Assembly: GCA_040544425.1 (NCBI GenBank)
Contig: JBEONO010000021.1
Span: 1-64,000 of the forward strand
Reading direction: 5' to 3'
Source: Solimicrobium sp040544425
GTDB lineage: Bacteria > Pseudomonadota > Gammaproteobacteria > Burkholderiales > Burkholderiaceae_D
DNA: 64,000 bases
Of this stretch, positions 27,263 to 34,684 are shown in pieces. Below the pieces are notes generated by a model that saw nothing but the letters and a program-made list of their open reading frames with translations, was not told the origin of the DNA and made no database searches. How positions within the stretch are numbered: position 1 is the first letter of the stretch; each line of letters starts with the position of its first letter. The position numbers and the translations under genes were made by a program.

Positions 27263-27700
27263 ATGAAAAAAATTGGACCGACTGTTATTCAGCCCAGGCA
27301 TAAGGCAAGTTGCCACTGCGGTGCGGTCGAACTGTTACTTGATTTGCCGGACGGTGTGGTCAATCCGCGCCGGTGTGATTGTTCGATCTGCCGCCGCAAA
27401 GGCGCGGTCGCTGCATCGGTTGCTCCGTCGGGGATTACGATTGTCAAGGGCCATGATGTTTTGGAGTTATATCAATTCAACACCAATACGGCAAAACATT
27501 ATTTTTGTTCGGTCTGCGGGATTTATACCCATCACCAGCGACGCTCAAACCCGAATGAATATGGATATAACGTCGGATGCCTGGAGGGTGTCAACCCTTA
27601 TGACATTCCTGATGTACCTGTGAGCGATGGTGTCAATCATCCTTCGGATCGTGCCGTGTCAAACCAATTGTCAACCGACGGGCAGCACTGCACGTTCTAA
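27263..27700 (+). CDS. GFA-family zinc protein (glutathione-dependent formaldehyde-activating enzyme-like)
   Basis: A small zinc protein of the GFA (Mss4-like) fold, 145 residues. Zinc ligands are visible: ASCHCGAVEL (CxC), RRCDCSICRRKG (CxCxxC) and FCSVCGIYTHH (CxxC). True Gfa speeds the reaction of formaldehyde with glutathione, but most family members have unproven roles, so only the fold is secure. A GAGG site precedes the ATG. It follows amiC after 11 bp and may be on the same transcript. It sits between amiC and mutL, which are adjacent in many relatives. Confidence 0.85.
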   Translation: MKKIGPTVIQPRHKASCHCGAVELLLDLPDGVVNPRRCDCSICRRKGAVAASVAPSGITIVKGHDVLELYQFNTNTAKHYFCSVCGIYTHHQRRSNPNEYGYNVGCLEGVNPYDIPDVPVSDGVNHPSDRAVSNQLSTDGQHCTF

Positions 27701-27759
27701 TCGTGCCTATTACATAAACATGCTCGTTGCTGAGCAACACAGTCCAAACAGGGAAGCAG

Positions 27760-29079
27760 ATGAAAAGATTAATCATTGCCGCGGCGATTGCATCGCTGCT
27801 GGGCGGCTGTGTTGTAGAGCCGGCCCGCCAATACGCCCCGGCTCCCCAGTATTATCAACCGAACTATCAACCGACCTACCAGTCTGAGTATCAGCCACCA
27901 CCACAGCCGGTTGTGAGCGTATACGTTGAGCCGCCACTGGCACAACCCGCTCCGATTTTGGTTGAATGGGCGCCTCCACCTATGCTGGTGGAATTGCCGC
28001 CACCCATGCCTTATGAAGGCGCTATCTGGACCGGAGGATATTGGGTTTGGGAAGGTAACTGGGTTTGGGCCCACGGCCTTTGGGCTGCGCCGCCGCGTCC
28101 TGGCTATGGATGGGTCAATCCATATTATGAACATCGGCACGGCGGGGTGGTTTTCGTTAATGGGTACTGGGCCGCGCCCGGCGTATCGTTTGCACCACCG
28201 CCGCCCGGCATCAGTATTTCAATCGCTATCGTGGCTGCAGGCGTTGTGGCCGGTCCACGATGTTCCGGCCCTGAAGGTGTATTCGTGCCTGCGCCACCAG
28301 GTTCTCGTTATGGTTTGATCGTACCTGCCCCGATCGGTACCTCGCCCGCCGTGGTGACCAGTGCTCCTCCGATCGTTAATCAGGGGATGCATATAACAAC
28401 CGTCAACAACAGTCATAACACGACGAATAGCGTGTCAAACGTAACGAACGTAAACAAGGTCACTAATGTCACCAATGTGACAATCGTTGCTCCGCCGGGC
28501 GCAACGGCCAACGGTCAGGGATTTAACAGTTCGGTGCCAGCTGCTGCCCATCTGGCCGCAGCGTTGCCGACGGTTGTGCATGCCCCTGCGCCCATGCCAA
28601 TGACGACTAAACCGATACCCGCCTATGTCGCTGGTCACCAACCTGCGTTCTTGCCGCCGCCGCAAGTGGTGCGTCCGGTTGCGCCACCGTCTTTTACTCA
28701 AGGCCACCCGGCCGTGCCTGCTACGCCGCAGCCTAAGCCCGCTCCCGTTGTAACGCAGCAGGTGTTTCCGCAGCCAGTGCAGCATGTCACACCCGCACCG
28801 GAGACGCGTTATCAGCCCAATGAATCCAGACCGTTGGAGCAGAAACCTGAGCAGCAAAGGTCAGAGCAGCATGAGCAAAGACCGCAGCAAATCGAGCAAA
28901 GACCGCAGCAAATCGAGCAAAGACCGCAGCAAATCGAGCAAAGACCGCAGCCAAAACCAACTGTGAATGTGAAGCAGAACGAACCTCAACCAGCCGCACA
29001 ACCACAATACAAAGAGAAAAAGCCGGAAAGGTCAGAGAAGGACAAGCGTGAAGAACATGATCGCGAACACCCGCATTAA
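27760..29079 (+). CDS. YXWGXW-repeat-type lipoprotein with P/Q-rich tail
   Basis: A probable surface or periplasmic lipoprotein, 439 residues. The lipobox is SLLGGC with Cys20. Residues 21-80 are rich in P, Y and Q. A W/Y/G block (about 85-140: GAIWTGGYWVWEGNWVWAHG) resembles YXWGXW domains. Next comes an N/T/V-rich stretch (SNVTNVNKVTNVTNVT) and a long P/Q-rich tail with RPQQIEQ repeats and a charged end. I take the ATG at 27760 (GGGAAG just upstream) over the frame from 27727 because it gives a clean lipoprotein signal. Function unknown; related proteins are common in Burkholderiales. Confidence 0.75.
   Translation: MKRLIIAAAIASLLGGCVVEPARQYAPAPQYYQPNYQPTYQSEYQPPPQPVVSVYVEPPLAQPAPILVEWAPPPMLVELPPPMPYEGAIWTGGYWVWEGNWVWAHGLWAAPPRPGYGWVNPYYEHRHGGVVFVNGYWAAPGVSFAPPPPGISISIAIVAAGVVAGPRCSGPEGVFVPAPPGSRYGLIVPAPIGTSPAVVTSAPPIVNQGMHITTVNNSHNTTNSVSNVTNVNKVTNVTNVTIVAPPGATANGQGFNSSVPAAAHLAAALPTVVHAPAPMPMTTKPIPAYVAGHQPAFLPPPQVVRPVAPPSFTQGHPAVPATPQPKPAPVVTQQVFPQPVQHVTPAPETRYQPNESRPLEQKPEQQRSEQHEQRPQQIEQRPQQIEQRPQQIEQRPQPKPTVNVKQNEPQPAAQPQYKEKKPERSEKDKREEHDREHPH
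28873..28951 (+). repeat. 21-bp tandem repeat coding for EQRPQQI
   Basis: Copies start at 28873, 28894 and 28915, with a partial copy from 28936. The period is 21 bp, so changes in copy number keep the frame. Copies are identical or nearly so, which makes copy number likely to vary between strains. Confidence 0.9.
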
Positions 29080-29098
29080 TTGATGCGTTTGGTTGACC

Positions 29099-29132
29099 GG
29101 GCGCTGCAAAAGTTTTGCAGCGCCCGATTTTT
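29099..29132. terminator. Bidirectional Rho-independent terminator
   Basis: A long G+C-rich stem (29099-29111 paired with 29113-29125) is followed by a T-run at 29128-29132 on the plus strand. A run of A is part of the stem, so the minus strand also has T residues. It ends the plus-strand lipoprotein transcript and lies next to the stop of the convergent dedA-like gene. Confidence 0.8.
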
Positions 29133-29781
29133 AGTTGGGCCTGGACTTAAGATTTTTGAGTAATTTCCAAAGGCCGCTGAGCAACAAGGGTACGATCGCC
29201 GATGCCACACCAACCAGCACAATGGTATTTAAATGATCGCGCAACAAGGGGATGTTGCCAAGGAAGTAGCCTGCAGAGATCAACAAAATAACCCAAGCTG
29301 TCGCGCCGGCGATGTTGAAGAGCTGAAATTTATTGTGCGTCATTTGCGACACGCCCGCGACAAACGGCGCAAAGGTTCGAATGATTGGAACAAAACGCGC
29401 CAACACAATCGTTTTGCCCCCGTGTTTTTCATAGAAAGTATGCGTTTTTCTGAGTGCCTCTTTGTCTAACCATGCGTAGTCATGGTCATACACTTTGTGA
29501 CCGATCAGATTGCCGACCCAGTAGTTGACGGTATTGCCCAGCACTGCAGCTGCGATCAGCAGAATGGCTAACAGCCAGGGATTCATTGCACCTGTGGCAC
29601 AAAAGGTTCCTGCTATGAATAGCAACGAGTCGCCGGGTAAAAATGGCATTACGATTAATCCGGTTTCACAAAAAATAATCGCAAACAAAATCACATAAAT
29701 CAGGGTGCCATACTGGTCAATAAACAGACCCAGGGTTTTGTCGACATGAATAATCATGTCGAATAATTGCATAAGATCCAT
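29131..29781 (-). CDS. DedA family membrane protein
   Basis: An inner-membrane protein of the DedA/SNARE-associated superfamily, 216 residues, the usual length. Family features are visible: ETGLIVMPFLPGDSLLF near residue 40-56, GNTVNYWVGNLIG, FYEKHGGKTIVLARFVPIIR (about 113-132) and FAPFVAGVSQM. Studied members affect lipid carrier recycling and membrane potential. There are about five membrane segments. It is convergent with the lipoprotein gene and divergent from mutL with 71 bp between starts. Confidence 0.9.
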   Translation of the reverse strand: MDLMQLFDMIIHVDKTLGLFIDQYGTLIYVILFAIIFCETGLIVMPFLPGDSLLFIAGTFCATGAMNPWLLAILLIAAAVLGNTVNYWVGNLIGHKVYDHDYAWLDKEALRKTHTFYEKHGGKTIVLARFVPIIRTFAPFVAGVSQMTHNKFQLFNIAGATAWVILLISAGYFLGNIPLLRDHLNTIVLVGVASAIVPLLLSGLWKLLKNLKSRPN

Positions 29782-29838
29782 ATTTTTCCCTTTGAAGATC
29801 CGAAATAATACACTATCTCCTATCGCCTCAATACGATT

Positions 29839-29844
29839 TATAAT
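29839..29844 (+). promoter_or_regulatory. Candidate -10 box for mutL
   Basis: A perfect TATAAT hexamer ends 8 bases before the mutL ATG. No clear -35 box lies 16-18 bases upstream. If it is used, transcription would begin at or within two bases of the ATG and the mRNA would be leaderless, which fits the absence of a ribosome binding site there. Confidence 0.4.
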
Positions 29845-29852
29845 CTCACCCT

Positions 29853-31664
29853 ATGACCCAAAACTCCCCCTCTTACCGCCCGATCCAGCCGTTACCTGAC
29901 AATCTCATTTCACAGATCGCAGCCGGTGAGGTGGTTGAACGCCCATCTGCCGTTGTTAAAGAGTTACTGGAAAATGCACTCGATGCAGGTGCAACGCAAG
30001 TTAGCGTGCGACTGGATCAGGGCGGGGTGAAGCGAATTGCGATCATTGACAATGGTCGGGGTATTGCGCAAGACCAGCTGCCACTGGCACTGGCGCGCCA
30101 CGCGACCTCTAAAATTGCCTCGCTCACCGATCTGGAAAATGTGGCCACCCTTGGTTTTCGTGGTGAGGCACTGGCCTCGATTGCTTCGGTATCGCAATTC
30201 GTATTGAGCTCCCGCACCGCAGAGTCGCAGCACGCCTATCAAATTGAAAATGGGGTGGTCAGCCCCACTTCTGGCGCGCAGGGCACCACAGTGGATGTGC
30301 AAGAACTGTATTACAACACGCCTGCACGACGTAAATTTTTGAAGACCGAGCAAACCGAATTTGGTCATTGCGCAGATGTGGTCAGACGTATTGCCCTGGC
30401 ACGACCTGATGTCACGTTCACCCTGTCGCATAACGGAAAGACGGTTGATCACTGGAATCTGGCAACGCTCGATAAACGCAGCGCGCAAATCATGGGCACT
30501 GAATTTGCCGAAGCGCGCCTGCCGATTGATCAATCCGCAGGCCCACTGCGGTTACATGGATTTGCCGGACTGCCGACCGCATCCAAGGCTCGCGCCGATG
30601 CGCAGTATTTCTATGTGAATGGCCGATTTGTGCGCGACAAATTATTGACTCATGCGGTGCGCGCAGCGTATCAGGATGTTCTGCATGGTGATCGCTATCC
30701 GAGTTACGTGCTGGCCCTGGATTTAGATCCGGCGCTGGTTGACGTGAATGTCCATCCATCCAAGATTGAAGTGCGGTTTCGTGACTCGCGCGCGGTGCAT
30801 CAATTTGTGTTTCACGCAGTGCAGGGCGTGCTCTCCCATACCTCGGCCACTTCATTTGGTGCGACGCCGGGACCAATGGCTGCCGCCAGTTTTCAGTTCG
30901 CGGATCGTCCTGTCCCATCCGGCAACAGCTGGCGCCCGGAGTCTCAAACGCAATCGCCTTTGTTTCAGCGCGCTACAGAGTTTGGCGTGGCGCAAACTAC
31001 CTCGTCGTACGGTGCCCTGTTTAATTCATCGCAGCGCTACAGTGAACCTGTTCCGTCAAACCAATCGCAGTCGACTGATGACTATCCGCTGGGTTTTGCC
31101 ATCGCGCAGTTGCATGGGGTTTATGTGCTGGCGCAAAACAGTCAGGGCCTGGTGTTGGTTGATATGCATGCCGCGCACGAACGGATTTTGTACGAACAGA
31201 TCAAGAATGCACTGGATGAAGACGCAATGACGGTGCAACATCTGCTGATTCCGGTCACGTTTTTTGCTGAACCTCAGATGGTCAGCGTGGTTGAAGAGCA
31301 GCAGGAAGTCTTGCAGTCACTGGGGTTTGAAATTGCCGTTATGTCGCCCACTACCCTGGCGGTGCGTGCGATTCCCAGCCTGTTAAAAAATGCTGATGCC
31401 GAATCGCTGGCGCGTGACGTGCTGCGTGACATCGGTGAATTCGGTGCGTCGCGCGTTTTGCTGGAGCGACGCAATGAGTTGCTGGGGACGATGGCCTGCC
31501 ACAGCGCCGTGCGCGCCAATCGCAGTCTTACCGCGATTGAAATGAATGCCCTGTTACGGCAAATGGAACAGACCGAGCGTGCAGACCAATGCAATCATGG
31601 CCGTCCAACCTGGTTGCAACTGGCGCTTAACGATTTGGATAAATTATTTTTGCGCGGACAATAA
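29853..31664 (+). CDS. mutL: DNA mismatch repair protein MutL, endonuclease type
   Basis: Links MutS mismatch recognition to strand removal. It has 603 residues. The N-terminal GHKL ATPase is clear (IAAGEVVERPSAVVKELLEN, IDNGRGI, ATSKI, GFRGEAL) over about 1-330, followed by a variable S/Q-rich linker (about 335-410) and a C-terminal dimerisation domain. That domain has DMHAAHERILYE, which fits the endonuclease pattern DQHA-x2-E-x4-E with Q changed to M, plus ACHSAVRAN and CNHGRPTW. This fits a lineage without MutH. The stop overlaps the miaA start (TAATG). Confidence 0.96.
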   Translation: MTQNSPSYRPIQPLPDNLISQIAAGEVVERPSAVVKELLENALDAGATQVSVRLDQGGVKRIAIIDNGRGIAQDQLPLALARHATSKIASLTDLENVATLGFRGEALASIASVSQFVLSSRTAESQHAYQIENGVVSPTSGAQGTTVDVQELYYNTPARRKFLKTEQTEFGHCADVVRRIALARPDVTFTLSHNGKTVDHWNLATLDKRSAQIMGTEFAEARLPIDQSAGPLRLHGFAGLPTASKARADAQYFYVNGRFVRDKLLTHAVRAAYQDVLHGDRYPSYVLALDLDPALVDVNVHPSKIEVRFRDSRAVHQFVFHAVQGVLSHTSATSFGATPGPMAAASFQFADRPVPSGNSWRPESQTQSPLFQRATEFGVAQTTSSYGALFNSSQRYSEPVPSNQSQSTDDYPLGFAIAQLHGVYVLAQNSQGLVLVDMHAAHERILYEQIKNALDEDAMTVQHLLIPVTFFAEPQMVSVVEEQQEVLQSLGFEIAVMSPTTLAVRAIPSLLKNADAESLARDVLRDIGEFGASRVLLERRNELLGTMACHSAVRANRSLTAIEMNALLRQMEQTERADQCNHGRPTWLQLALNDLDKLFLRGQ

Positions 31665-32587
31665 TGATTCCCAATGTGATTGCCATCATGGGACCGACGG
31701 CGTCGGGTAAAACCTCTGCCGCTCTGGCGCTGGCCCAACAGCTTCCCTGTGAAATTATTTCGGTAGATTCTGCATTGATTTATCGGCAAATGAATATCGG
31801 CTCGGCCAAACCCAGTGCCGAAGAACTGGCCGCGGTACCCCATCATCTGATCGATATTATCGACCCCAGCGAAAGCTATTCAGTCGCACAATTTCGCAGT
31901 GATGTCCTGAAACTGGTTGGGCAAATTACCGCGCGTCACAAGACGCCCGTATTGGTTGGCGGGACCATGATGTACTTCAAGGTCTTGATGAATGGATTGG
32001 GAGATCTGCCGGCGGCGAATCTCGAAATTCGTGCGCGGCTGGACGCGGAAATTGCTGCAGACGGCATCGCCAGTCTTCATGCCAGACTCGCCAGGCTGGA
32101 TCCGATTACCGCCGAGCGACTGCCGCCCGGCGACACGCAGCGCATTCAGCGCGCACTGGAAATTATTGAACAGACCGGCCAGCCACTATCAACCTTGTTT
32201 GCGCAGCAAACTCCCGAAAAACCAACGCTCAATATCAAAGCCGTTTCGTTGGAACCCAGCGACCGCAGCGTGTTACATCAACGCATCGCAGATCGCTTCG
32301 ATATCATGTTGGGCCAGGGATTTTTAGATGAAGTGCAGGCATTGCGCGCGCGCGGTGATTTGACTCCGGCGATGCCCTCGATGCGTTGTGTCGGATATCG
32401 CCAGGCCTGGGAGTATCTGGATGGTGCCTGCGATTATGCCGGGTTTCGTGAACGCGGCATTATCGCAACCAGACAGTTGGCCAAGCGCCAGTTAACCTGG
32501 TTGCGATCGATGCCTGAGCGCATTGTGCTGGACTGTCTCGACTCAAATGTCACCCAACAATTATTGCGTTCGCTTGAATTGACGTGA
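31664..32587 (+). CDS. miaA: tRNA dimethylallyltransferase
   Basis: Adds a dimethylallyl group to A37 of tRNAs that read codons starting with U. It has 307 residues. The P-loop is GPTASGKTS (about 8-16), and the family motifs SVDSALIYRQMNIGSAKP, PHHLIDI, VGGTMMYFK and RCVGYRQAWEYL are all present. The C-terminal TRQLAKRQLTWLR is diagnostic. It is translationally coupled to mutL. It faces the enoyl-CoA hydratase gene, whose stop directly abuts it, with no hairpin between them. Confidence 0.96.
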   Translation: MIPNVIAIMGPTASGKTSAALALAQQLPCEIISVDSALIYRQMNIGSAKPSAEELAAVPHHLIDIIDPSESYSVAQFRSDVLKLVGQITARHKTPVLVGGTMMYFKVLMNGLGDLPAANLEIRARLDAEIAADGIASLHARLARLDPITAERLPPGDTQRIQRALEIIEQTGQPLSTLFAQQTPEKPTLNIKAVSLEPSDRSVLHQRIADRFDIMLGQGFLDEVQALRARGDLTPAMPSMRCVGYRQAWEYLDGACDYAGFRERGIIATRQLAKRQLTWLRSMPERIVLDCLDSNVTQQLLRSLELT

Positions 32588-33364
32588 TCAGGAAAACTGA
32601 CTGAAATCCGGTTTGCGTTTCTGAAAAAATGCCATAAACGCCTCTTTCGCTTCCGGACCAGAGAGCATGACGCTGAACTGCTTCAACTCTTCCTGCATCA
32701 CTTCATTGATCAAACTGGTCTGGCTGGCTTTCATTAAACGTTTGGTGGCACGTAACGATGCAGCGGGCAGGGCGACCAGCTTGGCTGCCTGTTGCGTTGC
32801 AAATTCCAGCAATTCCGCCGCAGGTACAATCTTGTTGGCCAATCCCAGTTGCATGGCTTCTTCTGCGCCGAACGGCTCGCCGAATAATAATTTTTCAGCG
32901 GCGCGATGATAGCCTGCGACGCGCTGTAGCAGGATGCTCGAAGAAAATTCAGGACACAGTCCGAGCTGGGAAAATGGCATCGTGAGTTTGGCGTTGTCCG
33001 CCAGATAGATGAGGTCGCAGTGCATCAGCATGGTGGTGCCGATACCAACGGCCAGGCCCGCCACGGCTGCGATTATTGGCTTTGGTGAGGCACTCAAAGC
33101 GCGCATGAACTGGATAATCGAACTCGCTTCCCCGTCCGTCGCCAACTGCGAGGCGTTCTTCATGAAGTCTTCCAGATCATTGCCGGCCGTGAAAATATTG
33201 TCCTGGCCGGTAAATAAAATCACACGTACCTCATTGTCGGTTTCAGCGTCACGCAGTGCGTCTGCCATCGTCTGATACATCGCCGCGGTAATTGCATTTT
33301 TCTTGGCAGGGCGGTTGAATGAAATAGTGAGCACGCCGTCTTGTTTGTTGGTCAGAATGTCCAT
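32588..33364 (-). CDS. Enoyl-CoA hydratase/isomerase family protein
   Basis: A crotonase-fold enzyme, 258 residues, that probably hydrates or isomerises enoyl-CoA esters. The oxyanion-hole segments are TAGNDLEDFM (about 62) and AVAGLAVGIGTTML (about 105). The usual catalytic Glu of the second segment is replaced by a PFSQLGLCPEFSSS stretch typical of the isomerase-like branch. I start at the ATG at 33364 (AGGA upstream); the longer frame from 33436 would run through the thiolase terminator. It lies downstream of the beta-oxidation genes but behind a terminator, so it probably has its own promoter. Confidence 0.88.
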   Translation of the reverse strand: MDILTNKQDGVLTISFNRPAKKNAITAAMYQTMADALRDAETDNEVRVILFTGQDNIFTAGNDLEDFMKNASQLATDGEASSIIQFMRALSASPKPIIAAVAGLAVGIGTTMLMHCDLIYLADNAKLTMPFSQLGLCPEFSSSILLQRVAGYHRAAEKLLFGEPFGAEEAMQLGLANKIVPAAELLEFATQQAAKLVALPAASLRATKRLMKASQTSLINEVMQEELKQFSVMLSGPEAKEAFMAFFQKRKPDFSQFS

Positions 33365-33407
33365 TGCATGTCCTAAGGGGATGTTCTTGTTTAAAAAAAC
33401 TGAGCTG

Positions 33408-33448
33408 AAAAAAATAAGCCGCGACCGTGGTGACACGGTGCGGCTTAT
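33408..33448 (-). terminator. Rho-independent terminator after the thiolase gene
   Basis: Arms 33414-33422 and 33440-33448 pair perfectly, and an inner stem (33424-33429 with 33434-33439) extends the hairpin around a GTGA loop. On the minus strand a T-run follows (plus-strand A at 33408-33414). It lies 15 bases after the thiolase stop. Confidence 0.88.
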
Positions 33449-33462
33449 CTTATCTCAATCGA

Positions 33463-34659
33463 TTACATCAGTTCAAAAATACCTGCTGCGCCCATACCGG
33501 TGCCGACACACATCGTCACCATGCCGTATTTCAGGTTATTGCGACGCATCGCGTGAATCACCGTGGCCGAGCGAATTGCGCCGGTCGCGCCCAGTGGGTG
33601 GCCCAACGCAATCGCGCCGCCCATTGGGTTAACCTTGGCAGGATCGAGGCCCAGATCTCTGACCACCGCCAGGGATTGTGCGGCAAAAGCCTCATTCAGT
33701 TCAAACCAGCCAATATCTTGCTGGGTAATTCCCGCTGCGCGACAGGCAACCGGTATCGCTTCTTTAGGACCGATACCCATGATTTCAGGTGGTACGCCGC
33801 GTACTGCGAACGACGCAAAGCGTGCCAGTGGTGTCAGGTTGAATTGCTTGAGAATTTTTTCGCTGACCAAAATCAAAGCGCCTGCGCCGTCGGAAGTTTG
33901 CGAACTGTTTCCGGCGGTGACCGATCCCTTGGCTGCAAACACTGCCTTCAGTTTTGCCAAACCTTCGAGCGAAGTATCAGGACGCGCACCTTCGTCGCGA
34001 TTGACGGTGCGGGTCTTGAGTTCGATCTGACCAGTCGCCAGGTTCGGGAAGCGTTCAATAATATCTACCGACGTAGTTTCTGCATCGAAGTAACCGGCGG
34101 CTTGCGCAGCCAAAGCTCGTTGATGTGATTGCAGCGAGAAGGCATCCTGATCTTCGCGGCTGATTTTCCATTGCTGGGCGACTTTTTCTGCGGTCAATCC
34201 CATACCGTAGGCCATGCCGATATTTTCATCCTTGAAAATGCCCATGTTCATCGATGGATGGTGACCCATCATCGGTACCATCGACATCGATTCAGCGCCA
34301 CCGGCGATCATCACGTCGGCCTGACCGACGCGAATCCGGTCAGCGGCCATCGCAACAGCAGTAATGCCAGATGCGCAAAAACGGTTGATGGTCACGCCAC
34401 CGATAGTTTGCGGCAGGCCTGCCAGCAGGATGGCCATGCGTGCCAGATTGCTGCCTTGTTCGGCTTCAGGAAATGAACAGCCGATGATCGCATCTTCGAT
34501 TAACTTCGGATCCAGATTCGGGACTTGTGCGACCGCTGATTGCAAAACGCGCACCAACAAATCATCCGGGCGGGTGTTTTTAAACATGCCACGACCTGAT
34601 TTACCGATCGGGGTACGAGTCGCTGCGACGATATAGGCGTCTTGAAGTTGTTTAGTCAT
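33463..34659 (-). CDS. fadA: Acetyl-CoA C-acyltransferase (thiolase)
   Basis: Last step of beta-oxidation: splits 3-ketoacyl-CoA with CoA to give acetyl-CoA. It has 398 residues, typical of thiolases. The nucleophile Cys is in NRFCASGITAVAMAA, the His in GGAIALGHPLGATGA, and the second Cys in CVGTGMGAAGIFE. The ATG has an excellent ribosome binding site (AAGGAG). It lies 25 bp downstream of the FadB-type gene and forms an operon with it. A degradative role is inferred from the neighbours; thiolases can also work in synthesis. Confidence 0.94.
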   Translation of the reverse strand: MTKQLQDAYIVAATRTPIGKSGRGMFKNTRPDDLLVRVLQSAVAQVPNLDPKLIEDAIIGCSFPEAEQGSNLARMAILLAGLPQTIGGVTINRFCASGITAVAMAADRIRVGQADVMIAGGAESMSMVPMMGHHPSMNMGIFKDENIGMAYGMGLTAEKVAQQWKISREDQDAFSLQSHQRALAAQAAGYFDAETTSVDIIERFPNLATGQIELKTRTVNRDEGARPDTSLEGLAKLKAVFAAKGSVTAGNSSQTSDGAGALILVSEKILKQFNLTPLARFASFAVRGVPPEIMGIGPKEAIPVACRAAGITQQDIGWFELNEAFAAQSLAVVRDLGLDPAKVNPMGGAIALGHPLGATGAIRSATVIHAMRRNNLKYGMVTMCVGTGMGAAGIFELM

Positions 34660-34684
34660 TTTATGCTCCTTGAATTGGTCGTGA

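Noticed and set aside
33365..33436. N-terminal extension of the enoyl-CoA hydratase
   Set aside because: It would run through the thiolase terminator and adds residues absent from the family; the ATG at 33364 has a ribosome binding site.
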